From Rhizomucor pusillus (lineage: Eukaryota > Mucoromycota > Mucoromycetes > Mucorales > Lichtheimiaceae), in the NCBI GenBank assembly GCA_900175165.2, contig FWWN02000702.1:35099-99098 (forward strand): a stretch of 64,000 nucleotides of DNA. Reading direction: 5' to 3'. Made by a program: the position numbers and the translations under genes. Shown piece after piece: positions 47,259 through 59,222 of this stretch (its first letter is position 1; every line of letters starts with the position of its first letter). The notes beneath the pieces were generated by a model, which was given only the letters and a program-made list of their open reading frames with translations, ran no database searches and was not told the origin of the DNA.

Positions 47259-47729
47259 TTAGGAATTGAGGATATGTTTATTGGGTTCGAGACATGCGTC
47301 CTTGACACCAGGCACGACTTGGACTTGTACGTTGTGTTGCATCAACTGCTCTGAGCCGGTGCAATTTACCAGATTAGGCGGTTCCTTGACACCCATCACA
47401 ACCCGTGCAATTCCGGCTTCCAGGATCCGGTCGGTGCAAGGTCTGTTCCCGGAAAGGCGGGTTGAGCACGGCTCCATGGTTGTGTACATTGTAGCGCCCT
47501 TGGCTAATGCCAGATCACTGAGCTTCGCCAATGCGCATTCTTCGGCGTGTGTGTTGCCAGGCAGTTCACGAGAGAAGCCGGTGCTGAGGACTTTGCCTTG
47601 GTCGTTGACGAGCACCGCGCCGACGCAGTATGCTTTCTCTACAGGGATCGACTGGTGCGCGAGCTGAATAGCTTGTTGCATGAACTCTGCGTCGCAGCTG
47701 TCGTGTGTGTACTCGGTTGTCGCGTCCAT
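47259..47729 (-). CDS. Zinc-dependent CMP/dCMP-type deaminase (RibD/Rib2-like)
   Basis: Single exon, 156 aa, start at 47729 (MDATTEY); the in-frame upstream extension is low-complexity CT-derived sequence. Zinc-site motifs are intact: NTHAEECAL (ligand His plus catalytic Glu) and MEPCSTRLSGNRPCTDRIL (two Cys ligands). SIPVEKAYCVGAVLVNDQGK provides the first strands. The LSGNRPCT form is that of the riboflavin-pathway deaminase domain (Rib2/RibD, acting on the diaminohydroxy-ribityl/ribosylamino pyrimidine) rather than cytidine deaminases. Fungal stand-alone copies with this motif are known, but substrate remains inferred. It converges with P5C dehydrogenase (214 bp gap) and diverges from the Sel1-repeat gene. 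Confidence 0.85.
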   Translation of the reverse strand: MDATTEYTHDSCDAEFMQQAIQLAHQSIPVEKAYCVGAVLVNDQGKVLSTGFSRELPGNTHAEECALAKLSDLALAKGATMYTTMEPCSTRLSGNRPCTDRILEAGIARVVMGVKEPPNLVNCTGSEQLMQHNVQVQVVPGVKDACLEPNKHILNS

Positions 47730-48318
47730 AGATGCAGCAGAAAAGTGTGTGTCTGAGAGAGAGAGGGTGCGAGTGGGAGCGGGGTAGAGATACAACAATA
47801 ATGATCACACAAATCCAACCCGATTTGGGAGCTGGTTGATAGATCGTCCCTCTTCTCTTTTCCTTCCTCTCTGTTTCTTCTTTTCCCTTTAATTTTTTGT
47901 ACCCGAAATGATACGAACATCCTACTTTGATACCACGTCAGAAGACGACGATGCTTCTTGCGCATCCCCGTCTACAACAAAGTCAATACCTTCGGTTTCG
48001 TATCTAGCGATACCCAGGCCGTACGAGCAAATGCAGAATAAAACTGAGGACTTTGCAGAATATTAATGTGATTTAATTGTTGCAGTGCAAATATGATGCG
48101 ATCGCATTCTGCAAGCAGCTTGCATGTATGGAATTTGTGCTACACTGCGCGCTGCATGTACTGCAGCAGCAATGAAAAAACGAATGGAGGGCTAATATAT
48201 TAACAGGATCTTGTACATGATCTGCGACGAAGACAGCAGCAGCAGCAGCAGGTAACTCTTTCTTCCATTTGTGCCGACCGGGTCGCGACCACGTTGCTGG
48301 ATTACCCCGATCTGAAAC
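47730..48318. other. Intergenic region between divergent deaminase and Sel1 genes
   Basis: Contains a CT/GA-rich leader next to the deaminase and a short CAG triplet run at about 48236-48251 before the Sel1 start. No gene was recognised. Confidence 0.55.
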
Positions 48319-49282
48319 ATGACGACCTATTATTTTCAGGACACAGACAATAATAATAATAACAATAAGAGCCTGGCTTCACAACTTTTGAAAAAGGCCA
48401 AGAAGCGGATTTCCACAACAGTGCTCCACCGACAACAGCCTCCTACTTCTACTACTGTTACCACCTCTTCTGTAGATAGTAATAACACCGCCGCCGCTGC
48501 CAGGACAACGATACCCGAAATCCGCCGCGCCGACTCGACCGTCTTGCTAGCGCACGCAAAAGCACCGATGATGAAACCACAGTCGGCTGTCATCCAAGAG
48601 ACCGACCAGATACAGCTCGCTGCGGAGCGGCACGATCGATGGATACAGAACGGAATACGGTTGCACGAAAAGGGCCAGCTCGAAAAAGCGACGCATGAAT
48701 TTCGGCGAGCAGCGGCTGAAGATGCACCCATGGGCATGTTCTTTTACGGCCTGTCGCTGAGGCACGGTTGGGTAAATGAGTGGATATATATTGCAAGTGT
48801 CAAACTATCTTCTCAACCCGTTCGTTAATTAATTTAGGGATGCCGACGGGACGAACGGCTTGGCTTCAAGTACTTGCAAAGATCGGCGGAACTCACGTTG
48901 CTGGATTTAGAACAAGGAAATCAATGTGATAGCTCTCTGATGCAGACTGTTAAGAGTCGAGAGCTCGGTGTAGCTATCTACGAAGTCGGCGTGTCTCTAA
49001 GTTACGGATGGGGGGTAAGCAAAGATGGGTTTACTTCCAATGATATGCATGGGACTGATGGAGAGAGATATTAAGTGCGCCAAGGATAAACCAACGGCGT
49101 TCTATTTATTCAAAATGGCGGCCGACCTTACACGCGACCCGGATGCTCAGAACGTCGTTGCACAATGCTACCACTATGGCTACGGCGTTCCCAAAGATTT
49201 ACGGCTTGCTGCAAAGTACTACCGCATGGCTGAAAAGCAGGGTAAAGGGATAGTAGGGAATTCTTGGATATATAAATATTAG
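48319..49282 (+). CDS. Sel1-repeat (TPR-like) protein, Chs-activator/Dsf2-like
   Basis: Exons are 48319-48771, 48838-49014 and 49076-49282, giving 278 aa. The N-terminal ~95 residues are Asn/Thr/Ser-rich and disordered. Sel1-like repeats then follow: GIRLHEKGQLEKATHEFRRA, GMFFYGLSLRHGWGCRRDER, VGVSLSYGWGCAKDKPTAFY and QCYHYGYGVPKDLRLAAKYY. The extreme C-terminus GNSWIYKY is a recurring ending in fungal Sel1 proteins related to chitin-synthase activators. It fixes reading through a GT at 49242 rather than splicing there. These proteins act as scaffolds; chitin synthase or cell-wall regulation is a family-based guess. Confidence 0.82.
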
Positions 49283-49450
49283 CACTAGATTTATCCATTT
49301 GAGAATCAAACGACGCCTCGTAACTAGCATCATATTGTAAAAAAGAAAGACATATTACTGTAAAATGTAAATGTATGTTTATAAATCAACAATTTGAAAT
49401 ATATGTTGTCACAAATATGTACACCGCAGCAAATAAGCACGAATGTTAGT

Positions 49451-50785
49451 TTAAAACTGTGCAGAGTACATGACGGATAACATCAACGCGGTGAGCGCAA
49501 CAACAGCCATCTGGAGGGGAGCTGAGGCGGTAGCGCCCGAGTCAGCGCTTCCGTCCGCACCCAGACCGTTCTTGCCAGTTAGGCCTGATTTGGGCTGTGC
49601 GACAGATGCCTTGCACAAGAACGAGTTGCCCTTGATCACACCGTTCTTGAGCTTGCTCATATCATTGCACGAAAACTTGTTGCTTGATGTTTGAACGTTG
49701 AGGCCACCGCGTACCTACAAAAAAAAGAAAGCAGATTAGGGTAACAGCACTCCACTCTGAATGGATATATGAGATCCTTACATCGTTGAGTTTGGGAAGT
49801 TGAACTTCGTCGAAAGCGCCGGTAATATCAAGCGTGCCATCAACTTCTTCGAGGTTGGGGAATGCCTGGATGGATGCAAGAGCACTGTTGTCGCTGAGTG
49901 ATAGCGCTCCCCCGAGACGTCTCAGCTTGGGCAAGCCGAGCTTTTCGAGATTGGTGTTCTTTGTTAATGTCAGAGTACCGCCAATTTCGTCAATCGTTCC
50001 CAGGCCGAGTTCAGTAAACGTGTTGGATATAAACGAAAGATCGCCCGAGACCTTCTCAAGATTATCGAGCGAGATGCCGCGCATGTTGCGGAACGAGCCA
50101 TCCTTGATGCTATGCAGGTTTGACAGCTATAAAGTAAAAAAAATCCATAGACGTTAGATCAAGTGTAAATAGTTGCATCCAAGTCGCTCTTATTCCTTAC
50201 ATCAATAGATAGATCAGGCGAATTTGCCGAGATGATAATAGTACCTCCAATATCCGTCAAGTTCGAGATTGAGAGAGACTTCAAATAAATGTTGTTATCC
50301 ACCAAAAAGTCTGTCAACTTTTGCACTTTCAAGCCGTTGATGGCGGTAGCCGTGGTATCCGACACTTGGAGTCTATCGGCCTGCGAGAGACCTGCCGGGA
50401 AAGAGATCGAGGAAAGTGCAGGCTGGACGGTTGCCTCGAAACTGCGGAGAGCTGTCAGCTGTGACATATCGAGCTTGCTCAGGATCTTGTTGTTGCTCAG
50501 CTTCAGCGTCCCATCAATAGCCTGAAGCTTTCCCGTCGAAAAGCTGGTAAGCGCATTGTTGTTGCTGACCAAAAGGTCGCCCTTGAGCATCTGGACGCCG
50601 CTGAGCTGCAACGACGCCACAGCGACGCTGTCAATGAGGATCGTTCCTTGGTACGAGCTGCAGGACTTTATCCTATCGAGATCAGATTGGCCCGAAACCT
50701 TGATGTCGCCAGAGCAGCCTGGTTGTGCGCTGGCGCTCAGCATGAAATATGCAGACGCAAGCACGACGGCAAAGCAAGTCTTCAT
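49451..50785 (-). CDS. ECM33: Ecm33-family GPI-anchored cell-wall protein
   Basis: Exons are 50785-50201, 50126-49782 and 49714-49451, giving 397 aa. The signal peptide (MKTCFAVVLASAYFMLSASA) is followed by receptor-L/leucine-rich repeats spaced like Ecm33/Sps2 (LSGVQMLKGDLLVSNNNAL, ISNLTDIGGTIIISANS, FPNLEEVDGTLDITGAF). A C-terminal Cys-containing segment (KFSCNDMSKLKNGVIKGN), Ser/Ala-rich stalk and hydrophobic tail (LQMAVVALTALMLSVMYSAQ) predict a GPI anchor. Ecm33 proteins are needed for wall integrity and normal hyphal morphology. It converges with the Sel1 gene and is divergent from AP-3 beta. Confidence 0.92.
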
Positions 50786-51571
50786 CCTTTCTCTTTTCTC
50801 TTGTATTTGTCGAGCGATAATAAGTAGCAGGAAATGTATAAAAAAGACGTTGTTACGCTTGTTTGGTCCCTCTCTCTTTTATATCATATACCTATCGTTT
50901 GTTGACTCACCTACAATGCTAATTATTCCGAGTAAATGTACGGCAGGAAAAAACAAGCTACATGCTCACATGCCACACTGTTGCTATTTGTTTGCTCCAA
51001 GGGAAACCCATGGAAAGTTATCTAGCAATAGCCCGTCGTCATGGTTTGACGCTTCTCTATATGACAATTTACGTATTGTTCCAATCACAGAACTAGACCC
51101 TCAAAGTAGTTTGATTGAACCAGACCTTTATTGTAGAGTACATTTTATCCATGCAGCCAAAATAGAAAACTCTTGTTTATTATCTTTGCAATATGTTTAG
51201 ATAGCTTTAAGGTACCTGAGTATTTCAGCGTGGCACTCTATACATAATATGGTTCGCTTTTGCCATCTTGATCACGGGTATCGGACGACGTCGAACTGTA
51301 TATCAACGTGTCTTCAATTCCTCTTGTATATTCGATATATCATTTACGTAGTTAGTTTACAGTACTCTTGTTTGCGGGTTAATTTACTCGCAAAATATAG
51401 CCACAGCCATGCTAGAACTTGCTACTGCTTGCTTGCTTATCATGCGTTCTCTCTCTGTGTGTCTGCTTTGATACGACTCAGCAAAACCGAGTGGTTGAAT
51501 TTGTACTCCGGCTCCACAAACTTGCAGCTTATTGGAAGGTGCAGCAGCCGCAACCTTGTTGAACCTCGACC
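50786..51571. other. Divergent intergenic region, ECM33 / AP-3 beta
   Basis: AT-rich with pyrimidine stretches near both starts. An ORF crosses it on the plus strand (50556-51200), but its first part is the ECM33 antisense and the rest has no coding bias. Confidence 0.5.
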
Positions 51572-54538
51572 ATGGAAGAGGTGTCTGACTACTTTAGCAA
51601 GGCCATTACCTTTGCCGAGAATGCGGCCAAGTTGTCGCAAAAGATGTCCCAAGGTCTCGTGGACAATGCTCGAGAGCTCGGCTTCCAAGCAGGCGGCGAC
51701 TCTGGCGCGCAATACTTTGACACGTCCGAGGAGAAAATGCGCAACATTAAGCGACAGCTGGATTCCAAGAATGACCGTGAGAAACTAGACGGTCTCAAGA
51801 GGCTGATTGCAGTATGTATATATTATATCTGACATACGCAATATGCCTGTCTGTGCATTAGCAAGGTCAATGCTCAACGGTTTTTTAGATGATCTCCAAG
51901 GGACGGGACGTTTCAGAGTTCTTTCCGGATGTGGTCAAGAACGTGGTTGCGCAGAATATTGAAGTGCGAAAACTGGTGTACATTTATTTGCTGCGATATG
52001 CCGAGCAGGAACCTGATCTCGCGCTGCTGTCGATCAATTCGTTCCAAAAGGATCTCAGCGATAAGAACCAGATCATTCGAGCCATGGCGCTGCGTGTCAT
52101 GAGCGGTATCCGCGTACCCGTCATCAGCCCTATTGTCCTGCTTGGCATCAAGAAATGCACCACCGATTCCAGTCCGTATGTCCGCAAGGCCGCCGCCCAC
52201 GCCATACCTAAATGCTACAGTCTCGACGAGTCGCAAAAGGATGCCTTGATCGAAATTATTGCTACGCTGCTAAAGGACAGATCGACCATCACCATAGGCA
52301 GCACCATCATGGCTTTCAACGAAGTGTGTCCTAATCGATTCGACTTGATTCACCCGTGTTTCCGGAAACTGTGCGCTGTCTTGGCAGACTGCGATGAATG
52401 GGGACAAATGGCTATACTAGGTGTCTTGCTGCGATATGGACGGTATGCTCGCATTTACAGCAGTGTGACAATTTTTTCGTGCAGTTCCTAATCCTTGAAA
52501 TATCGCTAGAACACAATTCTTAAATCCCAACCCACATGTAAGTCGCTGCAGAAGCTCTGTTAATCCATGAGATGCTAACCTTTGACTATAGAACGAAGAT
52601 CAATCACGTACGCCACCGAAAACAATGACTGCAGATCGAGGCGATCGACCGTTCTTTTCTGATTCCTCAGAGGACGACGAGTCAGATAACGATGAGCGGC
52701 TAGCAGATGATATCGTGCAACTGGATGAGGATCACGAGCTCTTACTGAAAAGCTGTATACCCTTACTGCAGAGCCGGAACAGCGGTGTATGTATCCTACG
52801 TTGGTTGGTTGATACCACTGTTTGTTGTTAACGTGAGCGATTTTTTCTCAGGTTGTTTTGGCTGTTGCTCGTCTATTCTATCACCTAGCACCAGCTGCCG
52901 ATGCAGAGAAAATTGCCAAACCGCTCGTTCGACTGCTGCGAAATCACCGCGAGTTGCAGTACGTTGTTTTGAAGAATATCTCCGTCATGGCATCCAAACG
53001 ACCAGTGAGTTTACAATGTGTTTGTGGCAACATTTGCACGTTAACAAACTTTGCCTATTTATTTAGTATCTATTTGAACCATTCCTACAACAATTTTACG
53101 TGCGCTCTCTAGAACCAGTGTTCATCCGTGATATCAAGCTAGAAATCCTGACCAGTATAGCTACTGAAAGCAATATTCACACCATTCTCAACGAATTTCA
53201 GGTATTTTGACAATCCAACAAGAATGAAGAGTGATACTCAGACGTAGTTTTGCAGCAATATGTCAAGAATCCCAACAAAGATTTCGTGGCTGCAACCATC
53301 CAGGCAATTGGACGCTGCGCTGTCAACGTTGCCGGAAGTGCCAACAGATGTCTGAAACAACTGATGAAATTACTGCATAGTACGAATGGTAAGGGCGCGT
53401 GGTTACACGCACCTGACATGGATAGTTTATTTACTCCGTTACAGAGCTAGTGGTAGCAGAGTCCGTGCTGGTGGTAACACGACTGTTACAAATTTGCACA
53501 GAAGAGCGGCAGCGGTCCATTATCAGGCTCGCAAAATTGTTGGATACAATCAAAGTTCCGGTGGCGCGAGCCAACATTCTATGGCTGATAGGACAGCATG
53601 TAGAGACGATGCCCAAAGTTGGCCCGGATGTGCTGCGTCAAGCCGTAAAGAATTTCGCCAACGAAGTAAGTAAAGCTAAGAAGTCCCAATATTGATATGC
53701 CTATTCTATTAAACACTTTTTATTTTAGACCGATGTTACCAAGCTACAGATCCTGACACTCTCCGCCAAACTGATATGCGCTAACCCTGATCATCCTATA
53801 CTTAATACGCTTAATCAATACTTACTTAACCTGGCTCGATACGATACCAGCTACGATGTTCGAGATCGAGCGAGGTTTTTGCGGGCATTGACAGTAGCAC
53901 ACCAAGAAAACAAACCGGGTTTGGATGCTTTGAAAGCGCAGATGAAGCAAGTCTTGTTATCGGACAAGGAGCCACCGGTGCATGAGAACGAAGGAGCAGA
54001 TTACACAATCGGATCTTTGTCGCTGCTAGCGAACCAGGCTCTGCCTGACTATGAACCGTTACCTGATTATCCTGAAGAGCAACCTGATCCTTCAGTACGA
54101 GATGTAGAGGAACTGGAAGGCTGGGCCGGCAGCCGGACGATGGTCATTGAACAAGGATTTGGCAGCGATAGCTTTGAAGGGCGGTACAGGAACCACGCCG
54201 GCGCGTCCACGGCCTTGTCTGGCATAGAAGCAACTGGGTTCCACGGCGGCGTGTTTGCTCCCACGCCTGTAGCAAAGAAGAAGGGCGACGACTATGATCT
54301 GGAAGCGTTCTACCAAGATACATCAAGCGAAGAAGATGAAGAAGAAACATCTGAAGAAGAAGAAGAATCATCGGATGTGGACGAATACGAAACCAGCTCA
54401 GATGAAGAAGATGAAGAGGAGGAGGATGAAGAAGAAAGTAGCGAGGAAGAAGAAGAAGAAGAAAAAGAAGAAGAATCAGAGGATGAAGAGAGCATTAGCG
54501 GGCACAATGTACGGAGGCCGATACGCTCTACAAAATAA
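51572..54538 (+). CDS. APL6: AP-3 adaptor complex beta subunit
   Basis: Exons are 51572-51811, 51889-52442, 52510-52537, 52592-52786, 52852-53004, 53067-53201, 53256-53388, 53445-53665 and 53729-54538, giving 822 aa. An adaptin N-terminal HEAT solenoid fills most of the protein: [60 protein letters not shown] and [20 protein letters not shown]. It ends in an extremely acidic Glu/Asp/Ser hinge (last ~110 residues), as in AP-3 beta of animals and fungi. The beta-ear domain is absent, as is usual in fungi. AP-3 carries cargo from the Golgi or endosomes to the vacuole. A 28-nt exon (52510-52537) is included. The C-terminal acid run explains a Ser-only antisense ORF. Confidence 0.95.
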
Positions 54539-54672
54539 TAATACCAATAAAAGTTGATACGCTGCATAAAGTTAGCAATGACCGGAAGGAACTGGCTGGG
54601 TGTCCGAAGCACATAATATTTCGGGTGACACGTGCCGAGAGTTTCTTGTTCCTCCTCTTCTTGGTCTACACG

Positions 54673-55746
54673 ATGACTATCTACTATACCCTTACGTTCA
54701 CGCTTTTAGTACTGGAGGTAAACAGGGCAAGAAAAGTACTATTTCCAGGAGCTCAGGGCACTGACTGTCGCGTTGTCCTAGATGGCCATGTTCGCCATCC
54801 TCGTTGTAAGTCTCACGTGAAGCTAGATCGCGTTCGACACTAATCTAAAGACTTTCTGTTCTTCAAGCTGCCGTTACCTCTCCATTGGCGCCGGGCTATG
54901 CTTAAAGGCATAAAGTCGTCTCCCGTGGTATGTAGTGAATCATGCATATACGATAACAGGAAGCGCTCAGGGTCTTGTGTTCCGGTTGCTTTAGATTCAA
55001 AAAGCACTCCATGCTTTGAAAATCATCTTTGGGTAGGTAAAATAAGGATGTTAGTCCGTTGCTGTTACCATCTAACCACGCTACGCTCGCTTGTTAGTTT
55101 CATCTTTGTCCTTTTTATGGGCAAGTAGTAGTACTGCCGCTGCTTCGCAGACCAGCAATCTAACAACGTTACTACAGATACCGTGAACCGACTGCAGAGG
55201 ATCCAGGAAGAAGTAGAGCAGGAAGCAGAGCACCGTCATGACTATAGCTTCGAAGCCAACTTGCATGCAAAGCGGTTCTATGCTCAGCGTAACCTTTACC
55301 TGACTGGATTCACGCTTTTCCTGTCATTGTAAGTACAAGCATCGTTTTTGAATGGAATTAATGAAGGTTTATGCATAATTGTTTTTGTCCCCTTTAGGAT
55401 TTTGGAGCGTACTACTGCGTTAGTCACCGACATGATCCAAAGAGAGGAACAGTTGCAGCACATGAAGAAGGAGGTACATACGATGAATGATTTTATGCAT
55501 TTGCAAAGTTAAGGTTGAGGTTAATTGACAACAATGTAACAGAGCGCTCAGGCCAAGGAAGACCAGGGACGTTTGGAAGAAATTGAGGCATCGTACAAGA
55601 AGCAAATTGATGAATTGTCAAGCCAAGTTGCTGCATTGAAACAGCAGGAGCGTGACATTGAAGGACTCAAGAAGCGTGCTGCTCAGCAATCGGCAGAGTA
55701 CGATCAGCTATTGCGAGAACGAGATTTGCTCAAAGCAAAGCAATAA
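54673..55746 (+). CDS. BAP31/Yet-family ER membrane protein
   Basis: Exons are 54673-54717, 54782-54805, 54868-54927, 54995-55032, 55098-55120, 55178-55328, 55398-55473 and 55543-55746, giving 206 aa. Three N-terminal membrane helices are visible (TIYYTLTFTLLVLEMAMFAI, ILVLPLPL with WRRAML, and IIFGFIFVLFMDTVNRLQRI), then FYAQRNLYLTGFTLFLSLIL. A cytosolic coiled coil follows and ends in a dilysine-like LKAKQ retrieval signal. BAP31/Yet proteins handle ER export and quality control of membrane proteins. Exons 2 and 5 are only 24 and 23 nt. The intron at 55121-55177 uses a GC donor (gcaagt). The start is 134 bp after the AP-3 beta stop. Confidence 0.9.
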
Positions 55747-55833
55747 ATAAAAACAGACATCACCCAATAACAAAGGAAAAATTATATAGATAATCGTGTG
55801 TGAAAAATATATAATAAGGCGAAATTACTACAA

Positions 55834-57764
55834 TTAGGCGAGGAAACCATCCTTCTTGAGCAAGGAAGATGACAACTTTACAGTCTTTTGCTGTCCGTTA
55901 AACAACAAAGCGTTTGGAGTTTTCTTGTCGGGGATACCAGAGATCTTGTCTCGGGTAGCAAGGTCGGTAAGGAGCTGGTACAAGTTGTCTGGTGTCGGGT
56001 CTTGCAAGCGTTGCAAAAGGAGTGCAGCGACGCCGGATACGTGCGGTGCAGCCATGGAAGAACCGGACATGGTTGCAGTGGCATCCTTTGCGCCAATGTA
56101 TGTACTGGTAACATCGTAGCCGGGCGCGAGGATATCGACGCATTTGCCATAGCAGCTCTGTGAATCCATCTCGTCGTCCTGGGTTGTGGTACCGACCGTG
56201 AAGACCTTGCTGTTTCCAGCGGGCGTGATTTGGCAAGCGTCGCTGGCCGAGTTACCAGCTGCAGCGATCACAGGCAAGCCTGCCTTGACAGCGGCAGTGA
56301 CAGCTATAGAATCAAAAAGTCAACAACAGATGTATATCACGACGACACAGCAGCAGCAGCAAAACATTGTATATACATACCTTGATCCAGGGCACTGGAG
56401 CCAGGGTTGGACTTGGGCAAGCCCAAGGACATGTTGATAATAACAGGTCGGTTCTGCTCCTTCTCCTGCTGCAAAATCCACTGCAGGCCGGACAAAAAGT
56501 TGGATACGGTACCCTTGCCGTCAGCGCTCAGAACTTGCACGCTGACCAGGTTGACCTTTTTGGCGACACCAAATGTCTTGCCGCCGATCAGGCCAGCGAC
56601 GTGTGTGCCGTGTCCACCGCCGTCCAAGGGACTCGCCTGGGCCTTCTTTGCGCTGCTCGATGTCACAACCTTGGATGTCTTGTTGCCGAAAGCAGACCAT
56701 CCGTGCTTTGCGCGGCCTTCAAAATCCTCGTGATGGATCGCGATACCGTCGTCCACGACGTACACCGTAACTCCATCGCTACAATTGCATGAAAATGAAT
56801 ACATATGTCCGATGCGTGTAATATGCCATATGTATTATATTTTTACCCTGCTTCCGAATCATAGATGTACGGTTTCTTGAGATCCAAGTCGCGCTCAGAT
56901 ATGCGGACAAGGTTCCACTGAGCGTTCTTTTGCTGAGTGTACGAAATGTTGCTAGAAGAGGAGGAAGGCGTGGCAGCAGCTGACAACGTCGACGTCGCAG
57001 TAGAAGGATCATTCGGGGAGATGCTCGATGTCCATCCAGGCCATTTCTTCTTGCTTTGGCCTGTGGCAGCGGTTGTCGGTGCTGTTCTTGCTGTCGTGCG
57101 TGTTGGTGAAGCTGTTGTCACAGGTTTTTCGTCGTGTTCCGGTTCGGATTCTGCAACGATACCCGGTTGTTCGCCTTTCGGTTGATACACAGGATCGTAG
57201 CGCTAAAAAGACAGTGTTAGGCAGGCTAGTGACACTATTAATTAGCTATGATGCCATACAATGTAATAGCGCTTATCCTTGTTTGACTTGGTAGGTTTCG
57301 GCAGCTGGAACTGGATTTCGTCGTCAGGGAAAATTGACAAGACTTCAGAGAACGTGGTGATGATGGGTTCCAAGAGGCGATCGTCCAAGATATCCATCGT
57401 CAACGCTTTGAATCCGCCGCCGATATCCACACTGTTGGTAACGTGGACCTTCTTGGTGCTGCCACGGTCGTAAGTCCGACCCAATAGGTCCTGCACGTCT
57501 TCTCCGATCTCCTCAATGAGATCGTGGACGAGACCGACAGCGCCCTGGATCAGTTTGGGAATAACTGCGTGCCCGCATTATCAGTTTTTCTCAGTGATGA
57601 CCAAACAGCTTATCGAACTCACAGTTCTCGATATCAACTTCAGGACTGAGTTGCACGATATACTTGTGATCGCGGGCCGGGGTGACTTTTGTATTCTTGT
57701 GTCTGCCGCATGCTGATACTGCGACCGCAACGTAAATTAGGAAAAGGAACGTAAGGATTCTCAT
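55834..57764 (-). CDS. Subtilisin-like serine protease (S8) with propeptide
   Basis: Exons are 57764-57623, 57564-57260, 57202-56847, 56778-56381 and 56303-55834, giving 556 aa. The N-terminal hydrophobic signal is TFLFLIYVAVAVSA. An inhibitor-I9-type propeptide follows (KYIVQLSPEVDIENFI ... FPDDEIQFQLP). A Thr/Ser/Pro-rich spacer with SKKKWPGW leads to QWNLVRISERD. The catalytic triad is intact: Asp in YVVDDGI (about D277), His in GGGHGTHVAG (about H324), Ser in SGSSMAAPH (about S483), with the oxyanion Asn in AAAGN (about 418). It belongs to the proteinase K/cerevisin clade. The absence of a membrane tail and the presence of a signal suggest vacuolar or secreted location. The ~100-residue low-complexity spacer is unusual for the clade. 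It converges with BAP31 with an 87 bp gap. Confidence 0.95.
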
Positions 57765-58696
57765 GATCGTTGCGTGTGTTGCGATAAAAAAGGAGAGGAT
57801 AGGCTACTGTGCAATCCTTGTTCTGTCTTCTTTTTTTTGCTAGGCGCGCACACACGAAAGACAAGGTTTAACGAACGGTATGGGTAAAGAGATAAAAAAA
57901 AGGGTAAAAGCAAAAAGTGGAAAAGAATAAACTGTGGTAGCAACAAATTTCATTTTGCTTCGTACGACACTTGTGTACCCGTTTGTCCTCCGACTTGGGA
58001 AATCAGGGAAGGGAGCGCAATCGTCATGATTATATTTTGGGAGACAACAGCGCTCGTAGTAGCTCTGTAATATCTGACCTTTTTCGTTGCACGATTAATA
58101 TATGCAAATGACAAGCGGGTGCAACAAACAGTCCTAATTTTTGTATTTTTCATTTCCTTTGTTTTTCGCTTCTCGTGCTATGGATCACTCAAAAGTGAAT
58201 GTGTGTTGATAAGTAGTGGAAAACAATAAATTTGGTTTACTTCCGCATGCACCCGTGAACTAGCAAAAAAAAGGAATAGTCAAAGGATTGGCTGGTGGTC
58301 GTACGAGCAGCAAGGATGCAAGCCAAAAGAAAAAGTTAAAGACCCTTTTGAGTGGTACAATCTGTCAATGTAAGGCACGAATTACTCATTTTGGGCCTTG
58401 GGCACTCACTTAATAGCCATCCTTGAGGGTACCATTGACGTGGATGGGTTCACTTTGCTTCTTTTTCTTATTCAAATATTATACGCTGTGGCCACCAACC
58501 CCCATTTGTCCTACGTAGTGAAAAAAAGATCCTGCTACTATGCGCCCTGTTTATTGTTGCTAGTATCACATTCCTGCTTCTACTCGTAATCTTTCGGACC
58601 AAAAAAAAATATTGCTATATTCTATGCACGACGCTGCACTGTAGCTAAGCACGTCGTAGCTAACTCACTTTTGCATATGTAGTTTCAACTGAGTGA
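57765..58696. other. Intergenic region
   Basis: Upstream region of the subtilase. No coding gene was recognised, only A-runs and short ORFs. Confidence 0.5.
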
Positions 58697-59101
58697 ATGG
58701 ATGCATTTTGGGAGCGGCGGGATTTCTACTGGGAACATGTTGATCGGCAACAGAAAAACGTGAAGAAGGTGGTACATTTACGTATTGTAGGCCTAATAAC
58801 AGCTTTTAGTGTCGCGAACGCTGCGCGTATCAACTATCTACACAACTAGTACCTTTCCCACTTGGAAATCAGTGAAGAAATCAGATTTATTCCTTTGAGT
58901 TTTCTAATACATGATGACGTCCTTCTTCTTACTACAGGCCTTCAGTCTACCTCTAGTGCACCTTCCACGTTCGATGCTGATAACAGCCAATCAAAGAAAA
59001 GCCCGCTGCAGGTACGTGGAATTTATTGACAGTCCATATCGATATTTATTTAAAAGTACAATGTATAGTCGATACAAAAAATGATAAACATGGATGATTA
59101 A
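58697..59101 (+). CDS. Possible three-exon small protein, 63 aa
   Basis: Exons 58697-58781, 58938-59011 and 59069-59101 give a closed frame. It begins MDAFWERRDFYWEHVDRQQK, then a basic stretch, LQSTSSAPSTFDADNSQSKK, and ends QSIQKMINMDD. Donors and acceptors are acceptable (intron 1 acceptor actacag, intron 2 acceptor tgtatag). Intron 1 (156 nt) is long for this window. The sequence does not match any family I know. Alternative: a chance reading of the 3' neighbourhood of the convergent DUF1399 gene. Confidence 0.35.
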
Positions 59102-59222
59102 TGATGTCGATGATAAGTTCAATGCTCCTAGAGACTGGGAATTTTGAAGATACATCCAGAGACTCGACACGTAGCATGCGTGGCGTTAACAACCTTGATG
59201 TTCAGGTTATTAGCAACGTAGT

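Noticed and set aside
54310..54612. Serine-only minus ORF
   Set aside because: Complement of the acidic GAA/GAT hinge of AP-3 beta.
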